A stretch of DNA of 37,277 nt from the NCBI GenBank assembly GCA_003254885.1, contig QANT01004196.1, positions 1 to 37,277 on the forward strand. The letters are read 5' to 3'. The notes beneath the pieces are model-generated. The model did not search any database. It saw only the letters and a program-made list of their open reading frames with translations, and had not been told where the DNA came from. A program made the position numbers and the translations under genes. Below are positions 22,368 to 33,518 of the stretch, in pieces. This stretch comes from Purshia tridentata (lineage: Eukaryota > Streptophyta > Magnoliopsida > Rosales > Rosaceae). The stretch's first letter is position 1. Each line of letters starts with the position of its first letter.

Positions 22368-25300
22368 TTATGGAGGTGGAAGGCGTCTCTTATTATGCCA
22401 ATCTTGAATGAGAGAACGAAGGGTGTGATTAGGGGTAAGAATTGTGTGCTTCAGCCTTAAGTTTGTCATGGGCGATGTATCATGCCCCATTTTCAGCCAC
22501 TCCTCTATGGCTTCCAGTTCATATGAAAATCCATCGGCTGCCGCATGTGGATTCTTCATCACTTCCTGCAAAACTTAACATGCTTATGTTAATACAATTC
22601 TTGATTACAATGAGGTTTATAATAAGTCTAAATTTGAATAAATGAAACATTGTCACATTATTTGGTGAATAAATTTTGTAAATACGGTGGTATATTAAAG
22701 AAAGACAACAGACCTGAAAAATGGGGCAGAGGAAAAAGCTGGGTACATCACTGGGGTCCTTTTCTTTTACATCTCCCTTCACAAACCTCTCACTTCTTCC
22801 TCTTGCCACTAAATCATCAGCTTTTTCCCTCAACTCATTAAGCTGTTCCATCACTGTTTCCAGCCTCAAATCTCTACCAGACCCACGGTTACTTGTCAAG
22901 CACCTCAAGGCCAAGCCCGCAAGTTTCTCCGCCAAATCCAACGGCCACTGTCCAGCCATCTCATCTAAATCTCGGACCAGAGCTGCTCGGTCCATGTGTA
23001 TGGCCTGCCCTAGTCCAGCCCAGTTCCTACCAGTCAAAAGGTGCATCATCAAAACCCCGAAAGCCCGAATGTCCGACCTAACACTTTGCTCACCATGACT
23101 GGTGGACAGCCCAAAACCACTTATCTTTGTGACAAGATTGCGGTCCAAGAGGATGTTGGACAAGGAAAGTCGGCCGTGAACAATGGGCTTGGGCTTGGCC
23201 ATTTGGAGAAAGCCCAAGGCCGAGCAAATCTCGGCCGCAATACGGATGCGGTCGTGCCACCCTAGGGTTCGCTTTCTTGTCTTAGAGCTTATGTGGGAGG
23301 AGAACAATATGTCCCTCAAGAATATGTCTCTTAAGCTACCATTGTGCATGTATTCAAACACAATGCACCTTAGCTCAGTGCAGAACCCAATCATGCACAC
23401 CAAATGCGGGTGCCGGATGTGGCCAAGGATTGTCACCTACATATATGCAAACCTCAATATTTTCAATAACATAAAGCATATCGAATTAGGTCACATATTA
23501 TAATCTTAATAATTTGATATACGATATAATCTAACTATCAAACAAGACTTGTTATTATTAACAGATTAATTGGCAGTATAATATGACAGACTGTATTTTT
23601 CCGCAAATTGTTTACCTTGTATTGAAACTCTTGCTCCGAGAGTCGATCAGCCGAGTCGAGCATTTTGATTGCAACGGTGGCACGGTTGATGCGCCCTCTA
23701 TACATGGTGGTCCAATCGCCTCCAGGTTTAATTCTCAAACGCTCTGAAAAATTGCTTGTCGCCAATCTAATCTCCTCAGCAGTGTACTCCTTGAAACCAT
23801 AGCTCATGTTAGTAAGCTTGGACACGACTCCAATGGCATCTCTTTCTTTACAAAACTCGATTCGACGATGAAGAACATCTCTTTGCTGCCGCAACTCCTC
23901 AATCTCCCTAACCATCTCTGCCCGGGTACTTGCCGCATTTTCTAGCTGTGCTTCGCTGTTTGATTTCGCCAATGTGGAACTTTGGAGCTTGTTTGAGAGC
24001 TCAAATTGGAGCTCCACAAGTGAACTTAGCCTACGCTTGCTTTCTTCAGCATCCATTATAACTTCATGAAGCTGTTCCTTTTCAGAGTCTAACTCTTTCT
24101 TCAACTCTGCTCGCTTAGTCACCTCTTCTTGTATCCTTGCTTCAACTTCTTCAGCCTATTAAGAAAAAACATGAATGTCATTGTCTACTTCACTAGCCAA
24201 CATAAAGATTCAGATCAAAAGCAAATACAAAATGAATTAATTACTTGCTCATATATGAATATTACCCGACGATTGCATACAATAATGGCCCATTCTGCCT
24301 TGTTGCGTCTTTCAACATTGGCCTGGGCTTCCTTTCTTTTCAACTTGATTGTTTCTTGAGCTTCCTTTAGCTTCTTTTTCCTAGATTCCATGTCTTCTGC
24401 AGCAATCTGATATGAGCCAAGTTGTGGCATGTTTTAGAAATCAATAATGAACTGTCTGAACTGCTAGTATAAAAATCAAAAACAAATTTTTAATACTTAA
24501 TTTGGGTTGTCCTACTCCAAATAAATAAATAAATAAATAAATAATGTTAAATTCATAAATTTATTCACCAAACTTGTTCACCGAGACCAATTAATGTGTT
24601 TATATTTCTTATTATCTAGACACATTATTAATAAATGAGATTTAAAGTAAGTTTATATTTGAATAAATGAAACACTGTCACATTATTTGATAAATAAATT
24701 TAATGAGTGCTAAAGTGCTAAAACAAAATAGTCTTATTAAATATAGTTTTGTCTAAGAGTTAGGGGCAGCAAAGTCTAAAGCATGGACAAGATGACATTG
24801 ACAAAGTGGTTCTGGTGAAAATTTGAATAAGCACAAAGCAGAGCCAAATTATATTATTCCCCCATATGGACCATCACTGTCATTTGGTTCTAAGGTCAAA
24901 AAGAAGGATAAGCAAGGAAAGAAAATGATTGGTATTTGGTACAAAAGATAGAGCCTGGTGGAGCCGTTGGACATGTGCATCACTGTCTTAACTACTTCAA
25001 ATAAGAACAAGACATATATATATGGTGGCATAACAAAATATTAAACTAAGGCCACATGCAGCTTAAAATATCATTGATATTTTTGAGTCCGATTTTCTGA
25101 CGATCTTTTTTGTGTTGATTTTGTGCTTATATCTAAAATTACATCATTACCGTATTAGAATCCGCAAGTTCCGGGGTGGCCAACTCCATTGCACTGCTTT
25201 CAACATTCTCAAAATTTTCTTCTTCCAATTTCAAAGACACCAAATGCTGGAAATAGTTTTCAATTTCCTGGGCATAGTTTTCCCATTGGTTCTGTGAATT

Positions 25301-26264
25301 GGGGGAGCTGGGATTCGAACTTGAAAAGCTAAGAGAGCGCTGAGAACTTCTATCTAGGGAAGTTGCTGAATTTTCATTGAACATTTTTCCAAGCCAACCT
25401 TTGAAAGTTTTACTTTCTCTCAGTGTTGCGACCATGACACCTTGAGCATCCTCCATAATTCCCTTATTGTTTTCTTCTCTAAGGAAAACCAGTCTGCCCC
25501 CACATATTACATATAATTTGCAGAAATCAGGCTTGTTTTGATGAACGTAAAATGATCCACTCACTGCACTCTTTATTTTCCTGTATAGGAAGAGAAAAAG
25601 GTTAATTAAACATATTTAAAGTGAAAAAAAAAAATGATCTAGAAATTGATTAAGCTGTAATTGTTGTGGCTTACCATGATGAAGTCTTCAAGAATGCAAA
25701 TCCCATAACCAGTTTGGTTATTTTGTGCTCAAAGATCAAATCTATGATGACTTTATGACTTGGTTCCTCACATTTTTCTACTTTGAGCACTTCAGCCTTC
25801 ACCTATATATAAAAGTATTAAGAACCAAATAATGACAATATAAATATAACCAAATTTCAGTAGCCATCAAATTAAGCAAATCAGGCAACCAAACCTGGCC
25901 ACAGAATGATATGTACTTAGACAGCAACTTGTCAATCTTTTCCTGCTCATATTTCTTCAGAACTGCCAGCTTTTCATCACTCATGGAACTTGAAGGAAGC
26001 TTCCCAACTGAAAATAAAATAAAAACAGAGAAAATAAAAACTAAGAAAGAGGAATTCCAATCAACCCAAAAGGGGAATTGAAGTCCATTTCTGGAACTTA
26101 CATGGGGTGTACACAAAATTATTGGAAATGTTGTAAGTTGCATGGAGAATGACAATGGAAATTGGCTGAGAATTCCACTTCTTTAGGGTCCAATCCAAGG
26201 TTTTAAACCCATCTTGTATATCATTCCCCAGGGCAACATAGACCTTCTCTGCTTGAGTATCCAT
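22368..26264 (-). CDS. U-box E3 ligase with USP and kinase-like domains (PUB33-type), copy A
   Basis: Eight exons, read leftwards: 26264-26102, 26007-25895, 25802-25675, 25580-25151, 24406-24266, 24155-23616, 23436-22714, 22565-22368, all in frame, giving 811 aa. Domain order: a USP-like domain (about 8-165, starting EKVYVALGND), a Ser/Asn-rich linker, a long coiled coil (about 282-430), a kinase-like domain (about 445-720) and a U-box (about 738-805, CPIFQEVMKNP then GHDTSPMTNL). This is the architecture of plant PUB32/33/34/35/50-54 proteins, which transfer ubiquitin with an E2 and are cytosolic or membrane-associated. The kinase keeps VAIK (Lys489), but HRD reads HGR (592-594) and DFG reads GFG (612-614), so phosphotransfer is unlikely. 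A 15-bp tandem duplication adds five residues (LRDIFLRDIL) not found in copy B. Substrates are unknown. Confidence 0.95.
23306..23335 (-). repeat. 15-bp in-frame tandem duplication in U-box copy A exon 7
   Basis: AATATGTCCCTCAAG is followed directly by AATATGTCTCTTAAG, two copies with two differences. They code LRDIF-LRDIL on the minus strand; copy B has a single LRDTL. Confidence 0.9.
24407..25150 (-). other. Intron 4 of U-box copy A (744 bp)
   Basis: This intron is far longer than its equivalent in copy B (31316-31447, 132 bp). It contains an AAAT tetranucleotide run at 24519-24543 and AT-rich DNA, with no coding sequence that I recognise. Confidence 0.8.
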
Positions 26265-26328
26265 ATCAAAACACTTGGACCTCCTTTGATGTTTGGTTAA
26301 TTTCCAGGAAAGTGAAGAAGACCCCTGT

Positions 26329-26342
26329 GATTATATATATGC
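26329..26342 (-). promoter_or_regulatory. Candidate TATA box of U-box copy A
   Basis: On the minus strand the sequence reads GCATATATATAATCAC, about 67-77 nt upstream of the ATG. Copy B has a TATA run at almost the same distance from its ATG. This implies a short leader of about 35-45 nt. Confidence 0.5.
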
Positions 26343-26572
26343 ATATATTGAGCTGAATCAGCAGAAAGAGATGGTATCTGTGGGTGTAAATTAATTATAC
26401 TGTCAAGGTATCTTTAGGATGTCAAATGGACTATATTTTTTATATAAAACCGTAACGGATGTTAAATGGACTAAAAATAGGATCGTTGCCTTTTGTCTTC
26501 TTTTTTTGACAGGAGGGCCACGTGGCCCACGTTTTGGACTTTCTTGCGTCTTATACTACAAAATTTCCGGAA
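26343..26572. other. Upstream region of U-box copy A
   Basis: This is the presumed promoter region. It includes a short direct repeat (GATGTTAAATGGACTA near 26459, related to GATGTCAAATGGACTA near 26418) and GGGCCACGTGGCCCACG (26516-26532), which contains a palindromic CACGTG G-box. Confidence 0.5.
26518..26528. promoter_or_regulatory. G-box in palindrome upstream of U-box copy A
   Basis: The sequence GGCCACGTGGCC is a perfect 12-bp palindrome around CACGTG, about 255 nt upstream of the ATG. G-boxes bind bHLH and bZIP factors. Function here is inferred only from the motif. Confidence 0.5.
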
Positions 26573-27127
26573 AATTACACCTATAGTCCTTAAATTTGGG
26601 GTCTGTCCCACTTGGAAATTTTGAAAACTAAACCTTTTGATTTTCATTAAATACTTTTAACTCTCTTTTATAGACTTTAAAATTTTAACTCTCCAATAGT
26701 GCTAAAACTTCCACTGAAGTGCTCATACCTCCATGTGCATTATTTGAAAGGATTTGAGCACTACTGGGAGGTTCGAGCACATTTCGATGGAAGCTTGAGT
26801 ACTATTTAATAATTAGATTGGTAAAGTTTGAAAAAAAGGAAAGAGATTAAATTTCTCATCCCACTTTACTTCTTAACAAAATTGACTAGCCAGACAATCC
26901 AAGTTGCATTATAAATTTGTTGCAATTTGGGTTTATCATTAAGATCTATTTAAGATTGTGACAAACTCTTCACATATTAGACTTTCATATTTCTAACAAT
27001 TTTTAAACGGAAAAATTCATTGTAACAAATTTATAATGTAGGGAGCAAATTGAGCAATATAGTCAATTCTTTTTAGGAGGCAAAGTTGGACAAACTACAA
27101 AATTGAGGTGCCATATGTGTAGTTTTT
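26573..27127. mobile_element. Inverted-repeat element between the U-box genes
   Basis: The left arm (26573-26616, AATTACACCTATAGTCCTTA..) is a diverged inverted copy of the right arm (about 27076-27126, ..GAGGTGCCATATGTGTAGTT). Inside is an imperfect hairpin: GTGCTAAAACTTCCACTGAA (from 26699) against TTCGATGGAAGCTTGAGTAC (ending about 26802). No coding sequence is present. Confidence 0.55.
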
Positions 27128-27130
27128 ACC

Positions 27131-27522
27131 TATATTTACATAGGGGGCTGATCCGTGGCATTCTATTTTTGACAGAATATATAAGACCCACTTCATTTAG
27201 GATTTCAACAATCTAAATAGTTTATTTTTTAGGATCTCTATTAAATTATCATTTTTGCAAAAAATTAAGTTAATCATAAATTATTTATCTACAAAGATCA
27301 AATGGTTAGCATTTCAAGTTCTTATTTTATTGACCATTTAATATTTGTAGGTAAATAGTTTCCGATTTATTTAATTTTTTGTAAAGATGATACTTTAATA
27401 AAGAGCTAAAACATAGACGTTCGGATTTTTAAAATCTTATATGGAGTGAGGTCCTATTGAAATATTGTATCAAAATTTGTGTAAAAAAAAAAGATATCAC
27501 GGATCCACCCCATTTACATATA
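27131..27522. mobile_element. MITE with long inverted ends
   Basis: The left end TATTTACATAGGGGGCTGAT (27132 on, then CCGTGGCAT) pairs with the right end ATCACGGATCCACCCCATTT (then ACATA). The symmetry runs through the element, e.g. ATCATTTTTGCAAAAAATTA against TAATTTTTTGTAAAGATGAT. It is related to the MITE in intron 5 of copy B. Confidence 0.75.
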
Positions 27523-27801
27523 AAATCATTTTTGCAAAAAATTAAGTTAATCATAAATTATTTACCTACAAAGATTAAATGGTTAGCATTTCAAGTGTTT
27601 ATTTTATTAACTATTTAATATTTGTAAGTAAATAGTTTCAGATTTATTTAATTTTTTGTAAAGATGATACTTTAATAAAGAGCTAAAACATAGACGTTCG
27701 GATTCTTAAAATCTTATATGGAGTGAGGTCCTATTGAAATATTGTATCAAAATTTGTGTCAAAACAAAAGATATCACGGATCCACCCCATTTACATATAA
27801 C
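27248..27801. repeat. 277-bp tandem duplication of the MITE's right two thirds
   Basis: A first copy at 27248-27524 and a second at 27525-27801 are over 90% identical by eye. Both start ATCATTTTTGCAAAAAATTA and end CCACCCCATTTACATATA. The left end of the MITE is not repeated. Confidence 0.9.
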
Positions 27802-28908
27802 TATAATTATTTTGAGTCATATCTAGGTCGCACCGGCCTATAACAGATAAATTCTTTCTCTTGTATATTTCTGTTGGGTTATATAATATTCATAGAATTA
27901 ATCACAATTATTCTATCAGTTGACTAAAAAAAATAGTATTTTTATCAGAACCCAGTACTATAATTGGATGTTTCCTAGTGTAATAAAATTAATTTTGTTA
28001 ATTTTTTTGACAATTTATAAATGGCCATGCGTCATGCGACTCACATCTATAGCATTCTATAAGCCTACGGTATCTTGAGAAGTATAATTTAGAGATGATG
28101 GAGGAATTAATCAAGATTATGTAATCTAACAACGGGTTCTTTATAAGAATATGCTGTTTGAAATTCTTTCCAAGATTCTCCAAACTTTAAAATAATAATT
28201 AAAGAAAAAAAATGATTGTATTTTGAGATGCGACTAGTTGTAGCATGTATGTACATCCGGCTTCCTCCATGCATATTTTGAAAATGATTCATTCTACATG
28301 ATGAATACCTTACGAAAGGAGGAGAAATAATATTATATATTATTAAGATATATATACTATCTAATAATATTCTTATACGTTGAATTAGTTACACTATATT
28401 AAGGTGTATTAGATACACTTAATAATTTTTTCGAAAAGAGAACAACGCATTTGGTAATTTTTCTTTTATTATATTGGAAGAAAATTAAACCAATAACATA
28501 TTTTAAATTCTATTCCTAACTCTTTTCTCCACATTTTTCACTATATAAGTTATCTTCAACTCTCAAGGGCATTGAATAATGATGACACATGAGTTTTATT
28601 TTTGTAGGTATTCGAGGATAGTCTTGATCATGTTCTAGGCAAGCTGATGGTGTTTACTTTGTCATTTCATAGTGAATTAAAATGAAATCCTACTACTTCA
28701 ACTTAAAAAGTTGGAATAATAGTTATATTATTGTTTTCCAACAAGTAATCCTAAGGATACGAACTCTTATTTTAACTTTTGTTATTAATTAAAGAGTTCT
28801 AAAATAAATCTATAAATGAAAAAAATAAAATACCGTTACATCAAATTTAAAAGTCATATATCTATTAATTCTTCCCTATTATATATCTTCACAAAAATGA
28901 AATCACCA
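27802..28908. other. Intergenic, 3' of U-box copy B
   Basis: Strongly AT-rich DNA with no recognised gene or regular repeat. The 3' end of copy B lies in the right part. Confidence 0.5.
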
Positions 28909-31900
28909 CTATGTATATGGAATTGATCGTTTACAATGCCAATCTTGAATGAGAGAACAAAGGGTATGATTTGGGACAAGAATTTTGTGCTTAAGCTTCA
29001 AATTTGTCATTGGTGACGTATCGTGGCCTGTGCCCAACCATTCTCTAATGGCTTCTCGCTCATATGAAAACCCATCCGCCGCCACGTGTGGATCCTTCAT
29101 TGTTTCCTACATCCCAAAATTATTATTGATTATGTTGGTTTTCTACAATAACTATAAAAACTCGATAAAATAGTGAGATACATAGAAGTATAAAGCCATC
29201 TAACCTGAAATATGGGGCAGAGAAAAACATATGGGACATCATGGCAGTCATCTTTATGTGCACATCCCTCAATCTCTAACCCTGATCCTCCTCTTGCCAC
29301 TAAATCATCAGCCATTTTTCTCATTTCATCAAGCTCTTCCATTATAGTCACCATTCTCAAATCCTTATTGGGCCCTTTGTTAATGGATAGACACCTTAAC
29401 ACCAAGCCCACAAGTCTCTCTACCCAATCCAATGGCCATGGTCCAGCCGTCTTATCCAAAACCCGGACCAGGCCTGCCTTATCCATAAGCATATTCTCGT
29501 CGACCCAATTCCTCCCGGTTAGAAGATTCAGAGTCATAACCCCAAAAGCCCGTATGTCCCATCCAGCATGGCTTTCGTCGTAGTAGCCTTGGTTGAGCCC
29601 AAAACCACCGACCTTAGCCACGAAATTGCGGTCGAGGAGGATGTTCGACGGGCTTAGGTGGCCATGAATGACGGGTTTGGGCCGGGCCTGGTGGAGGTAG
29701 CATATGGCAGAACAAATCTCGGTGGCTATGCGAATGCGGTCCTGCCACCGCAAGACCCGGTTTCTAATTATAGAGTTTTCATGGGAAGAAAATAAGGTGT
29801 CTCTCAAGGTACCATTATGCATGTATTCAAAGACAATGCAGTTTAGCTGCGAACAATAGCCCATCATGGCAAGCAGATGAGGATGTCTAATGTGGCTCAT
29901 CAGCTTCACCTACGCATTCAGATTTTTATCAAATTGAAATTGAATCATGTTGGATAATATTCTCTTGCCATATACATGATATGAGGTGTGTGTGTGTGTA
30001 TGTTTACCTTAGCTAGAAGATCTTCTTGGGAGAGTCTATTAGCAGAATGGAGAATTTTGATAGCAACTGTGGCATGGTTGATACGCCCTCTATAAACATT
30101 GCTCCAATCACTTCCTGATTTCAATCTAAACCGCTCTGAGAAATCATCAGTGGCCACTCTGATCTCCTCAGCTGTGTACTCCCTAAGGTGGCAGCTCACT
30201 TCACTCAACCTTGCTGCCATTCCTCTGCAATCTTTTTCTCTGCAAAACTCAATTCTTCGACGAAAAACATCTCTTTCTCGCCGCAATGCTTCAAGTTCTT
30301 CTTCCACCATTTCTGCACGTTTAGCTACTTCAATACTCTCTAATTGGGCCTCTGCGTATGCTTTTGCCATTTTGGAGGAATGGAGCTTCTGAGCAAACTC
30401 TGATTGAAGCTCCATGAGTGAATTGAGCTTATGCTTGCTTTCTTCAATATCGTTTGTTACTTCATGGAGGCGTTCTCTTTCTGTGTCTAATTCTTTGTTC
30501 AACTTTGTTCTATTCTCGGCCTCTCCTTTAATTTGAGCCTCTAATTCTTGAGCCTACAAAGCATATAGAATGGCAAAATGGGAAAGAAAATTAATTAACA
30601 TCAGTATATAGAGTAATTTTCTTTGCCCTTTTTTTTGGATAAGACTTGTTTCACACCATGTAATCTACAGGCCACCCCACCCTCAATAATTAATGCTTGT
30701 TTGGCATGACAAGCTCAAGATCATAATCTTTTTTTTTTCAAATCACTTATTAAAGAATATCTACAAAAAATTTACTTAATCAAAAATTATTTAGTTATAT
30801 AACTGTTATCGAATAAATAAAATAAATAAACAGTTGTATTTAAAAAGTGGTTTTTTAATTAAACCGTTTATTATATTTATTCGATAATAGTTATATAACC
30901 AAAATATTTTCAATTGGGCTTATTTTTGCAGAGATGATATTTAATAATTGACTTAAAAAATGAACGATTTTAATTCTAAGCCTACACTGCCAACAAGTAT
31001 TTTGAGGATTAGAGTAACTTACAGGTCAAGTCTTGAACATTTTCTTTGGTCAAACAGTTCAGCGGGCATGTTAAGTATGTTGTTAGAAATCAAGACATGC
31101 ATAATTAAATAGATAATGTATATTTTACAATCTACCAACATAGCATATTTAAACATGGTTAATGTATATCTTACCCGACGGGTACATAAATGAATGGCCC
31201 ATTCCGCTTTTTCATGCCTTTCAATATTTTCCTTGGCTTCTTTCTTCTTCAGCCGTATCCTCTCATGAGCTTCACCTATTTTAATTCTAAGAGGCTCAAA
31301 TTTTTCTGCAATGCTCTACAGTGTGCCCAATTTTCGCATTGCATTAGTTAGAAGACTCTATTTCACAAGCACAACATAAGTACACAGAAAACATAAACAG
31401 ATCGAAGATCCTATATATTTCATATTTAATTTGTGCTACTAACTTACCATATTAGTATTGGCATTAAGTTCCAACAGTGTCGCCTCTGTTGGACTAGTCT
31501 GCTGCTGAGAAGTATCAATATTTTCTTGCTCATCAATTAATACTTCATCATCCAAATTTGCAGACAACTGCTGAAAGTAGATTTCAATTTCTTGAACACA
31601 ACCTTCCCACCGATCTTGTGATGAGTTGGATGGAGAACCCTTTTTCGTTGATGAAGAAAGTGAGCTTTGACGATTTTCAAGGAACATCTTCCCCATAAGC
31701 AATTTGAGATTGACCCTATCTTTCAGTTTTGCAACCATGACTCCTTGATCATCTTCCATTGATATTCTCTGGTCATTTTCTCCTCTAAGAAACACCTCTT
31801 TTCCCCCACATATTATGAAAAATTCACAAGACTTGGGCTTGTTCTGATGGATGTAAAATGACCCACTAATTGCAGTCTTTGGTCTCCTACATGAGAAGTT

Positions 31901-32779
31901 CAAGAAAAATGAATTGAAATTACATCCCAAATATGCATCCAAATTACTAATTAACAATATATTTCTCCGTTTAAAAACATCACTATATATATATGTATTA
32001 TAATTACTACATTTCCTGATGCCAACAAGTGGTTAGACGAGTAAAGTAAAACCGTAAAGTCATAATCACACAAAATATAAGTTTGAGAATGAAGCTGTTG
32101 CATACCATGATGATGATGATTTCATGAATGAAAATCCCATGACCAATTTGGTAATATGAAGACCCGAAATCAAATCTAGGATGAGCTGGTGAATAGGCAC
32201 ATCATATTTTTCTGCATTAAGTATCTCAGCCTTTACCTATATATGAATTACAAATAGAAATTAATAAAATACAATAAATTAAGAACGAAAAACATCCATG
32301 CATCATGCATGTTAATATGCATAGAAACCACACACCTTGCCACAGAAAGCTATGTACTTGGAAAGGACTTTGTCAATTTTTTCTTGTTCATACTTCCTAA
32401 GAATTTTCAATTTCTCATCACTTACAGAACTTGCAGGAAGCTTTCCAACTGCAACACAGAAAAACAAACCGGTAAAAACCAATTTGAATTATGATCAAAA
32501 AAGAAAGAAAAGAAAATTGAAATATAGCTACTTGTGCTATAAGGCAGAATCTGAGAAAAGATTTATCATGATGGGTTTCTCGACTGATTAGTGATCTGTG
32601 ATCAACTTACATGGGGTGTAAACATAGTCCTTGACTGAAACCTTGTAGGCAACATGGATAATGACAATGGAAATGGGTTTTGGTCTCCACCTTCTTAAGG
32701 CCCACTCCAAGGTCTTATACCCTTCTTGTAGCTCGTTCCCAAGTGCCACATACACCTTCTCGTCTCGATGACCTTCCAT
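28909..32779 (-). CDS. U-box E3 ligase with USP and kinase-like domains (PUB33-type), copy B
   Basis: Eight exons, read leftwards: 32779-32611, 32448-32336, 32236-32106, 31886-31448, 31315-31175, 30553-30008, 29909-29205, 29106-28909, all in frame, giving 813 aa. Exon lengths (169, 113, 131, 439, 141, 546, 705, 198) differ from copy A only by multiples of three, and all intron phases match, so this is a tandem duplicate. Layout: USP-like domain (DEKVYVALGNEL), Ser/Gln-rich linker, coiled coil (about 288-435), kinase-like domain (about 450-722) and U-box (about 740-807, CPIFQETMKDP then GHDTSPMTNL). The VAIK lysine is Lys497. HRD reads HGH (ending at residue 597) and DFG reads GFG (from residue 615), so it is probably a pseudokinase too. 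The glycine loop is also degenerate (SGSDWSNVYRG). Expected role: ubiquitin ligase with a nucleotide- or scaffold-type kinase-like domain. No break in the frame was found. Confidence 0.95.
30712..30985. mobile_element. Palindromic MITE in intron 5 of U-box copy B
   Basis: The two halves are near inverted copies. Left GTTATATAACTGTTATCGAA (about 30794-30813) pairs with right TTCGATAATAGTTATATAAC (about 30880-30899), and the similarity continues outward on both sides. The insertion makes this intron 621 bp against 110 bp in copy A. Its inner sequence resembles the element at 27131-27522. Ends are approximate. Confidence 0.7.
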
Positions 32780-32844
32780 TATTTCCTAAGTACCACACAA
32801 CTGATTTCACCTGCTGCTTCAAATCTGAAAAACGTACAACAATG

Positions 32845-32861
32845 CTATATATATATATAAT
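32845..32861 (-). promoter_or_regulatory. Candidate TATA box of U-box copy B
   Basis: A TATATATATATATA run on the minus strand lies about 66-80 nt before the ATG, matching the position of the candidate TATA box of copy A. It could also be a simple AT repeat. Confidence 0.45.
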
Positions 32862-33162
32862 ATAGATCTCAATCAACTGAATTATATATTTCCCGGACAT
32901 TTTGTTCAGAGGGACAATGCATATTTGTCTGTTTTTATATTAACAGGACGGCCCAGTCTTGGACTTTTCTATACGGCGTAGCAAGCGTGGCAAGGTATTG
33001 TCTACTTGTTTGAAAATATTTGCGTGTATTTGGGGTTTCTATTTTTCTTGTTGTTTCCTGGAAATTTACGAATTGTAGGCCCTATATCTAACTAGTTTAT
33101 TATATGGATTACGGAGAGATAAAAGCTATGCGACTGAGTGAGTAAGAGAATGAGATATTAAC

Positions 33163-33370
33163 TCAGTGTAGTTCAGTCGGTGAAGTTATGGATTCGCTTT
33201 TTAATAGCCACGAGTTTGACTCTACACAAAGTTAGGTTAGCAGAGATTTATTTTAGTTAAATTTTTTAATTTTGATATAAATAGCCTATTTTTAACCGGA
33301 TTAAAAAAAATTTAATCAAGGTGAGCGCAAACTAACTCAACCACCCTTAACCGCCTGAAAAAAAATCAAG
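33163..33370 (+). mobile_element. Possible tRNA-derived SINE fragment
   Basis: The sequence TGTAGTTCAGTCGGT (33167-33181) resembles a pol III A box, and CGAGTTTGACTC (33211-33222) resembles a decayed B box about 35 bp later. A tRNA-unrelated tail follows. No cloverleaf can be drawn, so it is not a tRNA gene. The 3' end is a guess. Confidence 0.45.
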
Positions 33371-33495
33371 TGAGAGATTAAAATGAGTTTTGGGTCACAA
33401 TCCGAGTCTGACTAAACAAGAAAAATTGTGGGAGTAATTGCACGCCAGCTTAAGCAGATGGCCGCGTTTTCCGTCTTTAAAAAGTATTAACCAAG

Positions 33496-33518
33496 ATATA
33501 TATATATATATATATATC
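33496..33518. repeat. AT microsatellite
   Basis: About eleven AT units. Confidence 0.9.

Noticed and set aside
27248-27801. CRISPR-like or satellite array
   Set aside because: Only two 277-bp units with MITE structure are present; no short spaced repeats.
33163-33235. tRNA gene
   Set aside because: Box-like motifs are present but no acceptor stem or anticodon arm can be formed.
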